Shown here: one piece after another, positions 24,762 to 33,967 of the stretch
Layout: each line of letters opens with the position of its first letter
How positions within the stretch are numbered: position 1 is the stretch's first letter
Source of the DNA: Pseudomonas sp. BN102
GTDB taxonomy: Bacteria > Pseudomonadota > Gammaproteobacteria > Pseudomonadales > Pseudomonadaceae
Reading direction: 5' to 3'
DNA: 64,000 nt
NCBI RefSeq assembly: GCF_029871245.1
Contig: NZ_SSON01000036.1
Location: 38,649 to 102,648, forward strand
Notes under the pieces: model-generated
Seen by the model: the letters and a program-made list of their open reading frames with translations, nothing else
The model's database searches: none
Told to the model about the DNA's origin: nothing
Made by a program: the position numbers and the translations under genes

Positions 24762-25418
24762 TCAACGCGCCGCCAGCAGCGCGCCCTGCTCCCGAGAACG
24801 CCCCAGCGCGCCGTAGGCGTAAAACAGCTGGATCATCGTGTAAGACCAAGTGGTCAGAGCGAAGATCATGAACAGCATCTTGTCATCGTCGCCCGGGATC
24901 GGGAAAAGGTCATAGACGATCGCCACAGCCAGGGCGGCCGCGGCCCCCACCGCCGTAGCCATGGCGTGCAGGCCCTCGCCGACACGTATAAGCCGCCAGG
25001 TGAAATAGGCGAGATAGACCGTGTAGCACGACCACATGAGCACGTAGAAGTACGGCAGCGGCTCGCGAACGAAGTCAGCCAGGACAAGCACGAATGTGGC
25101 GGCGAAGGACGCTGCGAATATCATGACATCCTTGAGAGGCGATGGCTTGTAATTATGAGTGACCGCCATCAGACCAAGCGTGGCGACAATCGGAATACCG
25201 AAACCACGGGAGAAAGCATCGAGAAAGAACGAGATGCTGTAGTTAACCTTCCATTCGGTGAAGAGGTAGATAAGAAGATTCGATCCGGAGAAGGCAACGA
25301 TCAGCCACTCGAAACCGAGCAGATAATTCCGCTTCTTAAGAAATTTGATGCCGAAAGTCACACCGGAAAGTACTAACAGCAGGCACGAGAGAACACCTAG
25401 AAGCTCTTTGATTTCCAT
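24762..25418 (-). CDS. Multi-pass membrane protein of unknown function
   Basis: 218 residues with about six or seven hydrophobic segments (residues near 5-25, 32-52, 70-88, 100-118, 125-145, 155-172 and 180-200). The loops contain few conserved-looking polar residues, though HNYKPSPLKD and PGDDDK are candidates. I do not recognise the family. It is the last gene before the terminator and follows the second cytochrome c gene by 35 nt, so it belongs to the amine-oxidation operon. It could be a permease-like or cytochrome-anchoring protein; both are guesses. I prefer the ATG at 25418 to a TTG six codons upstream. Confidence 0.8.
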   Translation of the reverse strand: MEIKELLGVLSCLLLVLSGVTFGIKFLKKRNYLLGFEWLIVAFSGSNLLIYLFTEWKVNYSISFFLDAFSRGFGIPIVATLGLMAVTHNYKPSPLKDVMIFAASFAATFVLVLADFVREPLPYFYVLMWSCYTVYLAYFTWRLIRVGEGLHAMATAVGAAAALAVAIVYDLFPIPGDDDKMLFMIFALTTWSYTMIQLFYAYGALGRSREQGALLAAR

Positions 25419-25453
25419 CGCAATAGTCTCGATCAAATACCGAACTTAAAAAG

Positions 25454-26110
25454 TCACTTCGCTGCAGGGGCCAACGCCGCGAGATAGTGGGAAAGTGCCT
25501 GACGATCATCCGCGGACAAGGTCGAGACGATGGCTGTCATCGCGCCCGTCGAATCCTTGCGCCTCCCTTCCGCAAAGGCATTCAGTTGGGCCAGCAGGTA
25601 GTCATGCCCCTGTCCGGCCAACCGCGGGAACTGGTCGCGCCCCATCAGTCCTTCACCGTGACACGCCGCGCAGCCTCCGTTCAACACCAGCTTCTGCCCC
25701 TTCTCCCGCAGCACGGGATCAGCCTTGAAGGAGCTGTTTTGCGCAGCCGACTGCTTGGCGAAGTACGCCGCCAACTGCTGGACGTCGGCCTCGCTCAGGG
25801 TCATAGCCAGCGGCCCCATGTTCGGATTGGCCCGCGCGCCACTGGCGAAGTTACGCAGTTGGTTGGCCAGGTAGGTAGCAGGTTGACCAGCCAGGCTGGG
25901 ATACCCCTGATGCTGCGACTTGCCTTGAACACCATGACAACCTACACAGGCATCGCTCAGTCGTGGCCATGGGCCGCCGTCGGCTTCCTTGGCCTCTGTG
26001 GAAGTGCTGATGTGGTCCATCAGACGATAGAGATCGAGGGCATCACGGCCGTAGAAAGCCAGCAGCCCAGCAAGGACCACGACTACAGCCAGCGCTATCA
26101 ACTTCTTCAT
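25454..26110 (-). CDS. Dihaem cytochrome c (c4-like), electron partner of amine oxidase 2
   Basis: 218 residues. Haem sites are C55-V-G-C-H59 and C147-A-A-C-H151; NMGPLA (M98) and a Met in GAMTAIVSTL may be axial ligands. The N-terminal helix (3-20) lacks a clear cleavage site, so it is probably a periplasm-facing anchor. It is a paralogue of the cytochrome at 23722-24402 with the same domain order. It starts 9 nt after the amine-oxidase 2 stop behind an AGGAGAAGAAG box. Confidence 0.9.
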   Translation of the reverse strand: MKKLIALAVVVVLAGLLAFYGRDALDLYRLMDHISTSTEAKEADGGPWPRLSDACVGCHGVQGKSQHQGYPSLAGQPATYLANQLRNFASGARANPNMGPLAMTLSEADVQQLAAYFAKQSAAQNSSFKADPVLREKGQKLVLNGGCAACHGEGLMGRDQFPRLAGQGHDYLLAQLNAFAEGRRKDSTGAMTAIVSTLSADDRQALSHYLAALAPAAK

Positions 26111-26119
26111 CTTCTTCTC

Positions 26120-27613
26120 CTATACCCGACGCAGGGCGTTGAGCGCCTGCAAGGCACTCTGGTGGCCCGAACGCACAGCGCCATCCATGTAGCCGGCCCA
26201 GATGTCAGCGGTCTCGGTACCGGACCAGATCAGATTGCCGCAGGGTGGTCGCAGCGCCTCGCCATGGGTGGTCCAGAAGCCCGGCGGGATGGCCGATACG
26301 CAGGTAAGCGTCCAGGGATCGTCACGCGCCCAGTCCTGGTCGTGGTACGCCACGGGATGCAGCGCCTCGTCGCCCCACGCCTTGGCGAAGATTTCCGTCA
26401 GCGTGCGCTTGGCCGTTTCCGGGTCCGAAGGCAGATTGGCGTTGGAGAGGAAGGCATTGATGATGCCGATCTCGCCATTGGGCGGCGAGTTGTCCCAGGC
26501 CCAGATCACGGAGCCGTCAAGCATCATGATGTGTCCGTTCAGGCCCTTGTCGCGCCAGAACGGCCGGGAATACACCATGGCCATCTTGCGTGCCGGCGAA
26601 TGTGCGGGCCAGGCACGTTGCAGTGCTGCACGCGCCGCCGGCAGGGCCGGCTCGAACTGCACCTGGTTGCACAGGGCCGGATGGATGGCCACGATGACCT
26701 TACGCGCGCGAATTGCCCCCTGGTCCGTGTGCAGGGTCACGACCTCGCGATCCCAGTCGGAAATCTTCCGCACCGGGCACTGCAAACGCAGCTTATCGCC
26801 CAATTGCTCGGCCATCTTGATGCTGAGGATCTGCGAGCCGCCAACGAAACGCGTGCCTTGCGCGCTGTCCTTGATCGAGTCGAGTTTTTCGTAGTCGCAA
26901 CCGGCCGAATTGATCATGGACAGGAAATGCAGCAGCCCCATTTTGGCCGGGGTGACGCCACCAGTCAGCGTCATGCTGGCATCCCAGCCAGACCGATCCT
27001 CCGGCTTGATGTTTTGCTGGGCCAACCAGTCTCCGACCGAGAGCTTGTCCAGCTCAGCAGCCCTGGGGGATTTCCAGGGGGCCCCCGAGGGGACTTCGCG
27101 AGACATCTCGCTCAGCTTGCCAGCCACGGTCATGTCGGTGCCGAAGGTTCCTTGAAAATCGACTTCCAGCCGACCGTCACCGCCGATGACGACCGTGCGT
27201 CCATCGTAGAACGTCGGGAAGGTGCCAACCTCCAGCTGACGCGCGAGGTCTTCAACGGCGGTCTGACCAGGCCCGATCCACTGACCACCAACTTCCGAGA
27301 CGTAACCATTCACCTCGTAATTGAGGGTACGCCCCCCTACTCGATCCCGCGCTTCCAGAACCAGGAAGGACTGGTTGCCGGCCAGTTGCAGGTCACGGGC
27401 GGCGGTCAGACCGGCCAGCCCCGCACCGATAATGACGACATCCAGCACGTCGTCCTGCACGGTCGACACCATCGCGTCACCTGACGTCTCGCTGGCATGC
27501 GCCAGCCCCGTGGTCAGGCCGAACCCACCAATCGCTGCAGTGGCACCCGCCAGCTTCAGCAACTGCCGTCGCTTGAGATCGAGAGAAGAATTTGAGTTGG
27601 GCTTGTTCGCCAT
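26120..27613 (-). CDS. Flavin monoamine oxidase/dehydrogenase, Tat-exported (copy 2)
   Basis: 497 residues. A good twin-arginine signal (KRRQLLKLAGATAA, R15-R16, to about residue 40, ending AHA) precedes GAGLAG (63-68), EARDRVGGRT and the C-terminal NLIWSGTETADIWAGYMDGAVRSG. The sequence is close to copy 1, and each is tied to its own dihaem cytochrome c gene. Two related enzymes may take different amines or act in sequence. The 174-nt gap upstream (27614-27787) shows only a weak operator-like half-site and no gene. An oxidase using O2 cannot be excluded, but a cytochrome-c-linked dehydrogenase fits better. Confidence 0.9.
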   Translation of the reverse strand: MANKPNSNSSLDLKRRQLLKLAGATAAIGGFGLTTGLAHASETSGDAMVSTVQDDVLDVVIIGAGLAGLTAARDLQLAGNQSFLVLEARDRVGGRTLNYEVNGYVSEVGGQWIGPGQTAVEDLARQLEVGTFPTFYDGRTVVIGGDGRLEVDFQGTFGTDMTVAGKLSEMSREVPSGAPWKSPRAAELDKLSVGDWLAQQNIKPEDRSGWDASMTLTGGVTPAKMGLLHFLSMINSAGCDYEKLDSIKDSAQGTRFVGGSQILSIKMAEQLGDKLRLQCPVRKISDWDREVVTLHTDQGAIRARKVIVAIHPALCNQVQFEPALPAARAALQRAWPAHSPARKMAMVYSRPFWRDKGLNGHIMMLDGSVIWAWDNSPPNGEIGIINAFLSNANLPSDPETAKRTLTEIFAKAWGDEALHPVAYHDQDWARDDPWTLTCVSAIPPGFWTTHGEALRPPCGNLIWSGTETADIWAGYMDGAVRSGHQSALQALNALRRV

Positions 27614-27787
27614 ACTCGTAGCCTCACGTATTTTTTATTGAAGTCGTCGTTCTTGTTACGGCATGGGAAAGACGGCAGCGAACAGCCAAAAATGGCCGGC
27701 GATGGCATGCCGCGAGATTCACCGGGGCGTCCCGGCGATCGATGTGCTTATTGGAATTCAACGAACCTCGGGGCCTGGCCCTGGGGT

Positions 27788-28501
27788 TCACCCTGTGGCG
27801 AGGATGAAGGTCGATCGGCGCAGCAACTGCGTGCCGAACAGGATCATCCACATCGGGAAGATCAGGACGACCAGGACCAGAAGGGCCGCCGAGAGTCCGG
27901 TCAGCTGCGGGAAGAAGCCGGCCAGGAAGAACAGTCCGAAGCACCAGCCGACGACGCTGAGGGGCAGCAGCACCGACCGGCCCCAGCCCGCGCGCTTGAG
28001 ATGGCCACCGACCACCAGGCCCCAGAACAGCACCACGGGCCCCTCGCACCACCACAGGCCTTGCTGGCTGCCGACAGCGATGCTGGTCCAGATGACTTCC
28101 GCCGCCTTCGCGGCTTCACCACCCGCCGCATGAGCGTCGGCCAGCGGGTTCAGCACGGAAAGTTGCAGGGCTGCGCCGATGACACCCAGGGCCACGTAGA
28201 GGGCGATGGCGAGCACAGCGATATCCCCAAGGGTGCCCGCCTCTTCACGAAAGACACTCCAGAGGTAGCCGCCGATCACCAGCACCGGCAGATAGAAACC
28301 GAGAATGTCGGCGAGCATGGACAGCCGGAAAAACTCTCGAATCTCTGCCGGGAACGCCAGCATCGCCGCACCGTCCAGTGAAACGGTCATATCACCCTGG
28401 GTGACCATCAGCATGAAGCCGACATTCAGGTAGGCAAAGATGCCGCCCAGAATCGCGGTCCAGGCGGTGACGCGCACTGCCTCTTTTGAGTTGTTATTCA
28501 T
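27788..28501 (-). CDS. Seven-helix membrane protein of unknown function
   Basis: 237 residues starting MNNNSKEAVRVTAW, with about seven hydrophobic segments. No signature of a known transporter family is evident to me; the layout resembles DUF4386-type integral proteins. The ATG at 28501 is favoured because GGAGCG lies five bases upstream; the adjacent ATG at 28504 would be too close to the box. It lies 75 nt after the DadA-like gene and before amine oxidase 2 in the same direction. A role in substrate passage is possible but unsupported. Confidence 0.78.
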   Translation of the reverse strand: MNNNSKEAVRVTAWTAILGGIFAYLNVGFMLMVTQGDMTVSLDGAAMLAFPAEIREFFRLSMLADILGFYLPVLVIGGYLWSVFREEAGTLGDIAVLAIALYVALGVIGAALQLSVLNPLADAHAAGGEAAKAAEVIWTSIAVGSQQGLWWCEGPVVLFWGLVVGGHLKRAGWGRSVLLPLSVVGWCFGLFFLAGFFPQLTGLSAALLVLVVLIFPMWMILFGTQLLRRSTFILATG

Positions 28502-28576
28502 CATCGCTCCGCGCAAGCAGAAATGTTGTGTTCGGAACTGTGCGGATATTCCCGCGACGTCAGTTCCGGTTCTCGG

Positions 28577-29947
28577 TCAGTTAGCGGCGCCGCCCTGCAC
28601 CTTACGATTCACCCAGTTGTCCATCAGGTTCGCCGCCCCCAGCGCCAGCTTGACGGCGCACCACTGCAAGGGCTCAGGGAGGGTCGAGGGCGTCTTGTGG
28701 CGCAACGCGGCCAGCAGAGGATGCTCGACACCGCCAATTCGCTCGGCGAGCAGGTAGCCCATCAACGATTGGGTGGCGACGCCGTGCCCGGAACACCCGG
28801 CGGTATAAATGACGTTCTTCTGGGCGCCGGTCTCACCAACAACCGGCAGCGCGTCATAAGCCATGCTGACGTACCCGCTCCAACTCGACTGGATGCCGAG
28901 GCCGCGCAAGGTTGGGAAGCGATCGTTCAGCGCCACCGCCAACTCTCGATAAGCGACTTCATCCGGCACATTCGGGGTTTGCGAGCCATACGCATAACCG
29001 AGCCGTTTCGTTGTGATGACCAGCGTGTTGCGAGCGGTCAGACGATGGCTCTCCATCGTCCAGTGCGAGGTGATCAAGCCTTCCCTGCCCGACCAGCCCA
29101 GCGAGGTCAGTTGCGCTGCCGACAGGGGTTCCGTCTCGATCGCCGAGACCCGTAGCGGTACCACCTTGTCCCTTAGAAGGCCGAGCTGCGGGGTGTAGGC
29201 GTTTGTGGCTAACACAACATAGGGCGCGCTCGCGGTGCCCCGCCTGGTCGCACACCTGATGGTCGGACCTTCGCTGTAGGACAGCAGCGGCGTGTTCTCG
29301 TAGAGCTTCACACCGGCCCGGAGCGCCGCGCGCCGCAGCCCCATCACGTACTTGCCGGGGTCCAGGGTGCCGCCATGCTGCTGGGCATAACCGAACAGGA
29401 AGGCTGGCGGGATACCGCGCGCGCGCATGTCGGCATGGTCCAGGAACTGCGTCGTGGAGCCGAGCTCCAGACCAAGCTCCATGGCCTTGCGCATTTTCTT
29501 TTCCTGAGAGGGATGAACGCCGACGCGAATATTTCCTGATCGGTTGTAGTCGCAGTCGATGCCGAGCTCGTCGAGCCTGCGTTCTACGTAGGTAACCCCC
29601 TCGTCATAGAAGCTGACGATCTTCCGCGCCTGCTCAATGCCGACGCGGTTGACGAAGAACTCGAACTCGATTCCCAGGCTGCCACCGAGATAGCCCGCAT
29701 TGCGCCCACTCGCGCCGAAGCCGGCAAATTCTTGCTCGAGGACGATGACCTTCGCACCGAGAGCAGTCAGCTCCAATGCAGTAGACAGTCCAGCAAAGCC
29801 AGCGCCGACCACGATCACATCGGTGCTGACATCGCCCTCCAGCTCTGGCTGCATGTCAGCCGGCCTCTCCACCCACCCACCGAGTCGACGAAAGTTCCCG
29901 ACTCCACGGCTGGTCTTGTTTTCCGCGTCTCGACGAGTTGCTGACAT
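28577..29947 (-). CDS. FAD-dependent amine/amino-acid oxidoreductase (DadA/PuuB-like)
   Basis: 456 residues of the DAO superfamily. The FAD motif VIVVGAGFAGLSTALEL spans 44-60, with FGASGRNAGYLGG after the second strand and a C-terminal VIYTAGCSGHGVATQSLMGY. The closest functional types are gamma-glutamylputrescine oxidase and secondary-amine or D-amino-acid dehydrogenases. No export signal is present, so it acts inside the cell. The AGGAGGG box is strong. It follows the thiolase gene by 11 nt. A role on a substituted amine or amino-acid intermediate is inferred. Confidence 0.9.
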   Translation of the reverse strand: MSATRRDAENKTSRGVGNFRRLGGWVERPADMQPELEGDVSTDVIVVGAGFAGLSTALELTALGAKVIVLEQEFAGFGASGRNAGYLGGSLGIEFEFFVNRVGIEQARKIVSFYDEGVTYVERRLDELGIDCDYNRSGNIRVGVHPSQEKKMRKAMELGLELGSTTQFLDHADMRARGIPPAFLFGYAQQHGGTLDPGKYVMGLRRAALRAGVKLYENTPLLSYSEGPTIRCATRRGTASAPYVVLATNAYTPQLGLLRDKVVPLRVSAIETEPLSAAQLTSLGWSGREGLITSHWTMESHRLTARNTLVITTKRLGYAYGSQTPNVPDEVAYRELAVALNDRFPTLRGLGIQSSWSGYVSMAYDALPVVGETGAQKNVIYTAGCSGHGVATQSLMGYLLAERIGGVEHPLLAALRHKTPSTLPEPLQWCAVKLALGAANLMDNWVNRKVQGGAAN

Positions 29948-29958
29948 GAAGTGCCCTC

Positions 29959-31197
29959 CTATCGGCTCAGGATGTGAACTGCAACGGCGCCTTCCTCGAC
30001 CCCGATGAGGCCACCGCCGTTCTCCTGGATTGCATGGCGCGCGCCCTCGACCTGCCGGGAACCCGCCTCGCCACGCAGCTGAGTGGTCAGCTCGTAGAGT
30101 TGGCCGATGCCGGTCGCGCCGAGCGGGTGCCCCTTGGACTCCAGGCCGCCGGACGGGTTGATCGGAATCCGGCCGCCCACAGTGAAGTCACCGCGCTCGG
30201 CACAGACCCCGCCCAGCCCCAGGGGCGCCAGCCCGAGGTTCTCCGCCTGGATGATCTCGCCCATGGCGGACGCATCGTGAACCTCGGCGACATGCATGTC
30301 CTGCGGCCCCAGGCCGGCGATCTCATAGGCCTGCAGCGCGGCTAGGTGGCTGACGTGCTTCTCCGGCTCGTCGATGCTCCGCAGGGTAAAGCTGCGGATC
30401 ACGCTGGCGGCGATCTTCACGCAGCGCCGGGGGTCGGCGCCGATCCGCTTCAGACCGGCCTCGGTGCAGATGATCGCGGCGGCGGCGCCGTCGGTCATGG
30501 GTGCGCACATCGGCAGGGTGATCGGGTAGGTGATCGGCGGCGCCGCTAGCACTTCCTCGATGGTGAAGGGCTTGCGGAACTGGGAGTACGGGTTGTGCAC
30601 CGAGTGGTTGTGGTTCTTCGCGCACACCGCCGCGATCTGCCTCTGGGTGGTGCCGTAGGTCTTCATGTGCCAACGGCAGAAGCCGGCGTAGATGGACATG
30701 AAGCGGCTGTACGGACGGTCGGACTCCGAGCCGGGCGGCGGCACGACGCCGTCGCCCATCTTCGACAGGATGGCGAAGTTCTCCTCGGTGCGGGCGACGT
30801 CCCACCCTGCTTCGAACAGGGCGAAGGACTTCGCCTTGTCGGCCACCACCATCTTCTCGCAGCCCAGGGCCAGCGCCACATCGGTAGCGCCTGCGCGCAG
30901 GCTCTGCACTGCCAGGTGAACGGCGGTGCTGCCCGAAGCGCAAGCGTTCTCGACGTTGTAGGCCGGCACCCCTTCGATGCCGATCTTGCTCATGATCACC
31001 TGCCCCGGGATGGACAACTGGCCCTGCAACGCACCGTTGGTAATACCGGCATAGAAGACGGCACCAATGTCGGAGCGCTGCGCGCCGGAATCCGCCAAGG
31101 CGCCGTTGAGCGCCTCCAGGGCCAAGTCCTGGAGGCTGCGATCCGGATGACGACCGAACTCGGTCATGGCAATGCCGGCAATGTAAATGGGTTCCAT
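29959..31197 (-). CDS. Thiolase-family acyltransferase (SCP-x-like)
   Basis: 412 residues. The nucleophilic Cys86 lies in NVENACASGS and the catalytic His357 in GHPLGATG. The C-terminal CxG of biosynthetic thiolases is replaced by ENGGGLIG, and the HDCF-type position reads VHDASAMGE, both features of the SCP-x/lipid-transfer branch. It would cleave a 3-oxoacyl-CoA, or carry out a related acyl transfer. GAGGAG lies nine bases before the ATG at 31197. It sits between the acyl-CoA synthetase and the DadA-like oxidase in one run. Confidence 0.9.
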   Translation of the reverse strand: MEPIYIAGIAMTEFGRHPDRSLQDLALEALNGALADSGAQRSDIGAVFYAGITNGALQGQLSIPGQVIMSKIGIEGVPAYNVENACASGSTAVHLAVQSLRAGATDVALALGCEKMVVADKAKSFALFEAGWDVARTEENFAILSKMGDGVVPPPGSESDRPYSRFMSIYAGFCRWHMKTYGTTQRQIAAVCAKNHNHSVHNPYSQFRKPFTIEEVLAAPPITYPITLPMCAPMTDGAAAAIICTEAGLKRIGADPRRCVKIAASVIRSFTLRSIDEPEKHVSHLAALQAYEIAGLGPQDMHVAEVHDASAMGEIIQAENLGLAPLGLGGVCAERGDFTVGGRIPINPSGGLESKGHPLGATGIGQLYELTTQLRGEAGSRQVEGARHAIQENGGGLIGVEEGAVAVHILSR

Positions 31198-31214
31198 CAG
31201 AAGACTCCTCGACT

Positions 31215-32774
31215 TCAGATCTGCCGGTTGGCGCCTTGCCAATAACGGGCACGCAGGTCTTTCTTGAGCACCTTGCCCACCGGGCTGCGTGGCAGCGCCT
31301 CAATGACGTCCACCGACTTCGGCGCCTTCACCGAACCCAGCTTTTCCTTGCACAACGCAATCAGTGCGTCGGCGTCGACAGTCTGTCCCTCGTTAAGCTC
31401 GATAACCGCCTTGACCGCCTCACCCCATGTCTCGTCGGGCACGCCGATCACCGCGCAGTCACGTACGGCAGGATGGCTCCAGAGCACCTGCTCAACCTCG
31501 CTCGGGTACACGTTGAACCCGCCCGAGATGATCATGTCCTTCTTGCGGTCGGTGATGTGCAGGTAGCCGTCGGCATCGATGTGGCCGATATCGCCGGTAT
31601 GCAGCCAGCCATCGATGAGAGTCTCCGCCGTTTTCTGCGGATCCTTGTAGTAGCCCTTCATGATCAGGTCGCCGCGTACACAGATCTCACCCGTTTCGCC
31701 CTGGGCGAGAATCTCGTTGTCGTCGTTCATGATCTCCACGCGGACCAGGGGGTTGGGGCGCCCAACAGAAGACAGCCGCTCATCGCTGGCCACTTCGCCA
31801 TTCACGAAGTGCTCGCCCGGCGTCAGGTGCGCGATCGCGCCCGGCGCCTCGGTCTGCCCATAGCCCTCCATCATGACCGGGCCGAAGACCTCGATTGCCT
31901 TGCGCAACTTCTCCACCGACATCGGTGCGGCGCCATAGAGGAAGTAGCGAAGCGAAGAGAAGTCGACCTTCTTGTTCAGTTCGGGAATATCCAGCAGCCG
32001 GTAGATGACCGTTGGCGGCAGGAAGAACTCCGTCACCCGGTATTGTGGGATCGCCGCCAGCAGCAGTTGCGGTTCCGGCTTGGTGATGACCACAACCGCG
32101 CCGCCCCTGGCCGTGCAGGGCATGGACAGCATGCCGGCGGTGTGGGTCATCGGCGCTGCCGCCAGGTTCACCGGCCGGATATTGGCGGGATACGGCGTGT
32201 TGATCATGAAGTGCGCAAAGCTGGTCTGCACGCTGCGATGGGTGTTCATGACGCCCTTGGGCAAGCCCGTGGTGCCACCCGTAGGTCCGAGCCAGATCAC
32301 ATCGTCCGGATCGACGGCGACACGTGGATCGGTCGCCGGCTGTTGCGCGATGAATTGCTCCAGCGATTCGGCCCCCTCCACTTCGCCATCTATGCAGACC
32401 CACTGACTGATCTTCGGCAACTGCGGCCGCAGGGTAGCAATGGTCTCGGCAAATTCGCGCTGGAAGAACAGGATCTCGCAATCGAACGCGTCCAGTACGT
32501 AGCGGTTCTCCTCGGGCGCGTTGCGCGCGCCCACCGGAATCCAGCACAGGTTGGCGCGCCACAGACCCAGGGCACAGAGCCAGGCGGTTACATCGTTGGC
32601 TGCCCAGACCGCGCCCTTCACCCCGGACGCGAATCCACTGGCCAGCAGTGCGTTGGCGATGCGGCAGGACATTTCCCCCGCTGCGGTAAAGCTCGTGACC
32701 ACGCCGTCCTGGATATAGGCAGGCCCCTGCGGATTGACCCGCCAGCCACGGTCAAAGAAATCAATGATTGCCAT
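31215..32774 (-). CDS. AMP-forming acyl-CoA synthetase
   Basis: 519 residues of the ANL superfamily. The adenylate loop GPTGGTTGLPKG is at 163-174, YGQTEAPG is the A5 motif, TGDIGHIDADGYLHITDRKKDMI the A7-A8 hinge, and K501 in SPVGKVLKKDLR the catalytic lysine. It activates a carboxylic acid as its CoA thioester. The start at 32774 (MAIIDFFDRGW) has only a weak AGTGACC box and lies 10 nt after the upstream stop, so it may depend on coupling. Its acid could be the product of amine oxidation. Chain length is not readable. Confidence 0.92.
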   Translation of the reverse strand: MAIIDFFDRGWRVNPQGPAYIQDGVVTSFTAAGEMSCRIANALLASGFASGVKGAVWAANDVTAWLCALGLWRANLCWIPVGARNAPEENRYVLDAFDCEILFFQREFAETIATLRPQLPKISQWVCIDGEVEGAESLEQFIAQQPATDPRVAVDPDDVIWLGPTGGTTGLPKGVMNTHRSVQTSFAHFMINTPYPANIRPVNLAAAPMTHTAGMLSMPCTARGGAVVVITKPEPQLLLAAIPQYRVTEFFLPPTVIYRLLDIPELNKKVDFSSLRYFLYGAAPMSVEKLRKAIEVFGPVMMEGYGQTEAPGAIAHLTPGEHFVNGEVASDERLSSVGRPNPLVRVEIMNDDNEILAQGETGEICVRGDLIMKGYYKDPQKTAETLIDGWLHTGDIGHIDADGYLHITDRKKDMIISGGFNVYPSEVEQVLWSHPAVRDCAVIGVPDETWGEAVKAVIELNEGQTVDADALIALCKEKLGSVKAPKSVDVIEALPRSPVGKVLKKDLRARYWQGANRQI

Positions 32775-32784
32775 CTTGGTCACT

Positions 32785-33918
32785 TCACAGCTGGGTGATG
32801 GTTGCGCGAGCCAGGCCGCGCTGCTCGAGGAAGCCGAGCATGTAGCGGTGCCCGAAGGCCTTGGAGGACGAGGCAAAGCCGACTTTGGCAACGTCGTTGT
32901 CCAACAGCTTGACCGCTGCAGCCGCGTGCAGCGCACCGGTGGCGATGTAGGGGGTGATGCCATGCACGGTGGCACGCACCGCCGACAACTGACCGCGACC
33001 GATGGCGAAATCCACGGTGCGCTGCAGGGTGCTGCGCTCGCGCGGCGGCATGCTCGGGGTGGTGGAGTCCACCAGGTTCTGAATCACCGCGTCCTGCTGC
33101 TCCTTCGGCAGGTGTTTGTATTCGGCTTCCCACTTCTGGCCCAGGGCATGGACGGTCCTCATCACCGGGTTGTCGTAGAAGCCCACGCAGGACATGCAGC
33201 TGCGTACGCGCCCGTCATTCTGGAAGTAGATCGGCAGCGAGGTGCCACCCCAAGGCAGGCAGAACACCGACTCAAGCAGGCTGGGGCAAACGACGTTGAA
33301 GCTGGAATTGGGCGCGTACGGAACCAGCTCCTTCTCCCACAGGTAGCCGCCCGGATGGCGGAAGCCTTCGAAGATGGTGGCGGTGGAACCTACGGTAACA
33401 CCAGCGGCACCAGTACGCGGGCCACGGGTCAGGGTGGCGGTTTCCAGGGAGTCGACACCGGGGGTTTCCAGGGCCAGTTCGGCGGCGATCTCGGCGAAGG
33501 TGTACATGTAGGCCAACGAGGGCGACAGCAGCAGGCCGGCCTGGCGGTACAGCTCGCCGAACTGGTCGCGCAGGGCACGGATATGCTCCTGCTCACCGGC
33601 CGGGTCCAGGTAATGGCAGCCGGCTTTCAGAGCCGCCTCGGCGGTGGTCAGACCGAAATTGACGAACGGACCGACCGTGTTGCAGACCACTTTTGCGCCC
33701 TTGAAGACGGCAGCCAGGGCCTCGACCTCGTGCGGGCACTCGACGATCTCGTAGGTGGCCGACTCCAGGCCGACGACGCGTTGCGCCATCATCTCCTGGG
33801 CACGCTTGGCATTCCGGGCCACGGCAGTGAAGGGAATCTTCTGGTCAATCAGCCAGTCCATGGTGAGCATGCCGGTGTAACCACTGGCGCCATAGACAAC
33901 GACAGGATATTTGGCCAT
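32785..33918 (-). CDS. Saccharopine-dehydrogenase-like NAD(P)-binding protein (DUF5938-like)
   Basis: 377 residues. VVVYGASGYTGMLTMDWL (residues 5-22) is a Rossmann loop as in saccharopine reductase-type proteins; VCNTVGPF at about 78-85 is the matching second motif. The C-terminal half is substrate-binding and poorly characterised. Such proteins include trans-acting enoyl reductases and oxidoreductases of unknown role. GAGGAACCCCAA precedes the ATG at 33918. In this operon it may reduce an acyl-CoA or imine intermediate, which is conjecture. Confidence 0.85.
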   Translation of the reverse strand: MAKYPVVVYGASGYTGMLTMDWLIDQKIPFTAVARNAKRAQEMMAQRVVGLESATYEIVECPHEVEALAAVFKGAKVVCNTVGPFVNFGLTTAEAALKAGCHYLDPAGEQEHIRALRDQFGELYRQAGLLLSPSLAYMYTFAEIAAELALETPGVDSLETATLTRGPRTGAAGVTVGSTATIFEGFRHPGGYLWEKELVPYAPNSSFNVVCPSLLESVFCLPWGGTSLPIYFQNDGRVRSCMSCVGFYDNPVMRTVHALGQKWEAEYKHLPKEQQDAVIQNLVDSTTPSMPPRERSTLQRTVDFAIGRGQLSAVRATVHGITPYIATGALHAAAAVKLLDNDVAKVGFASSSKAFGHRYMLGFLEQRGLARATITQL

Positions 33919-33967
33919 TTGGGGTTCCTCGCTATTGTTCTTGGATGAATAGAGTCGGGTGGTTGAA

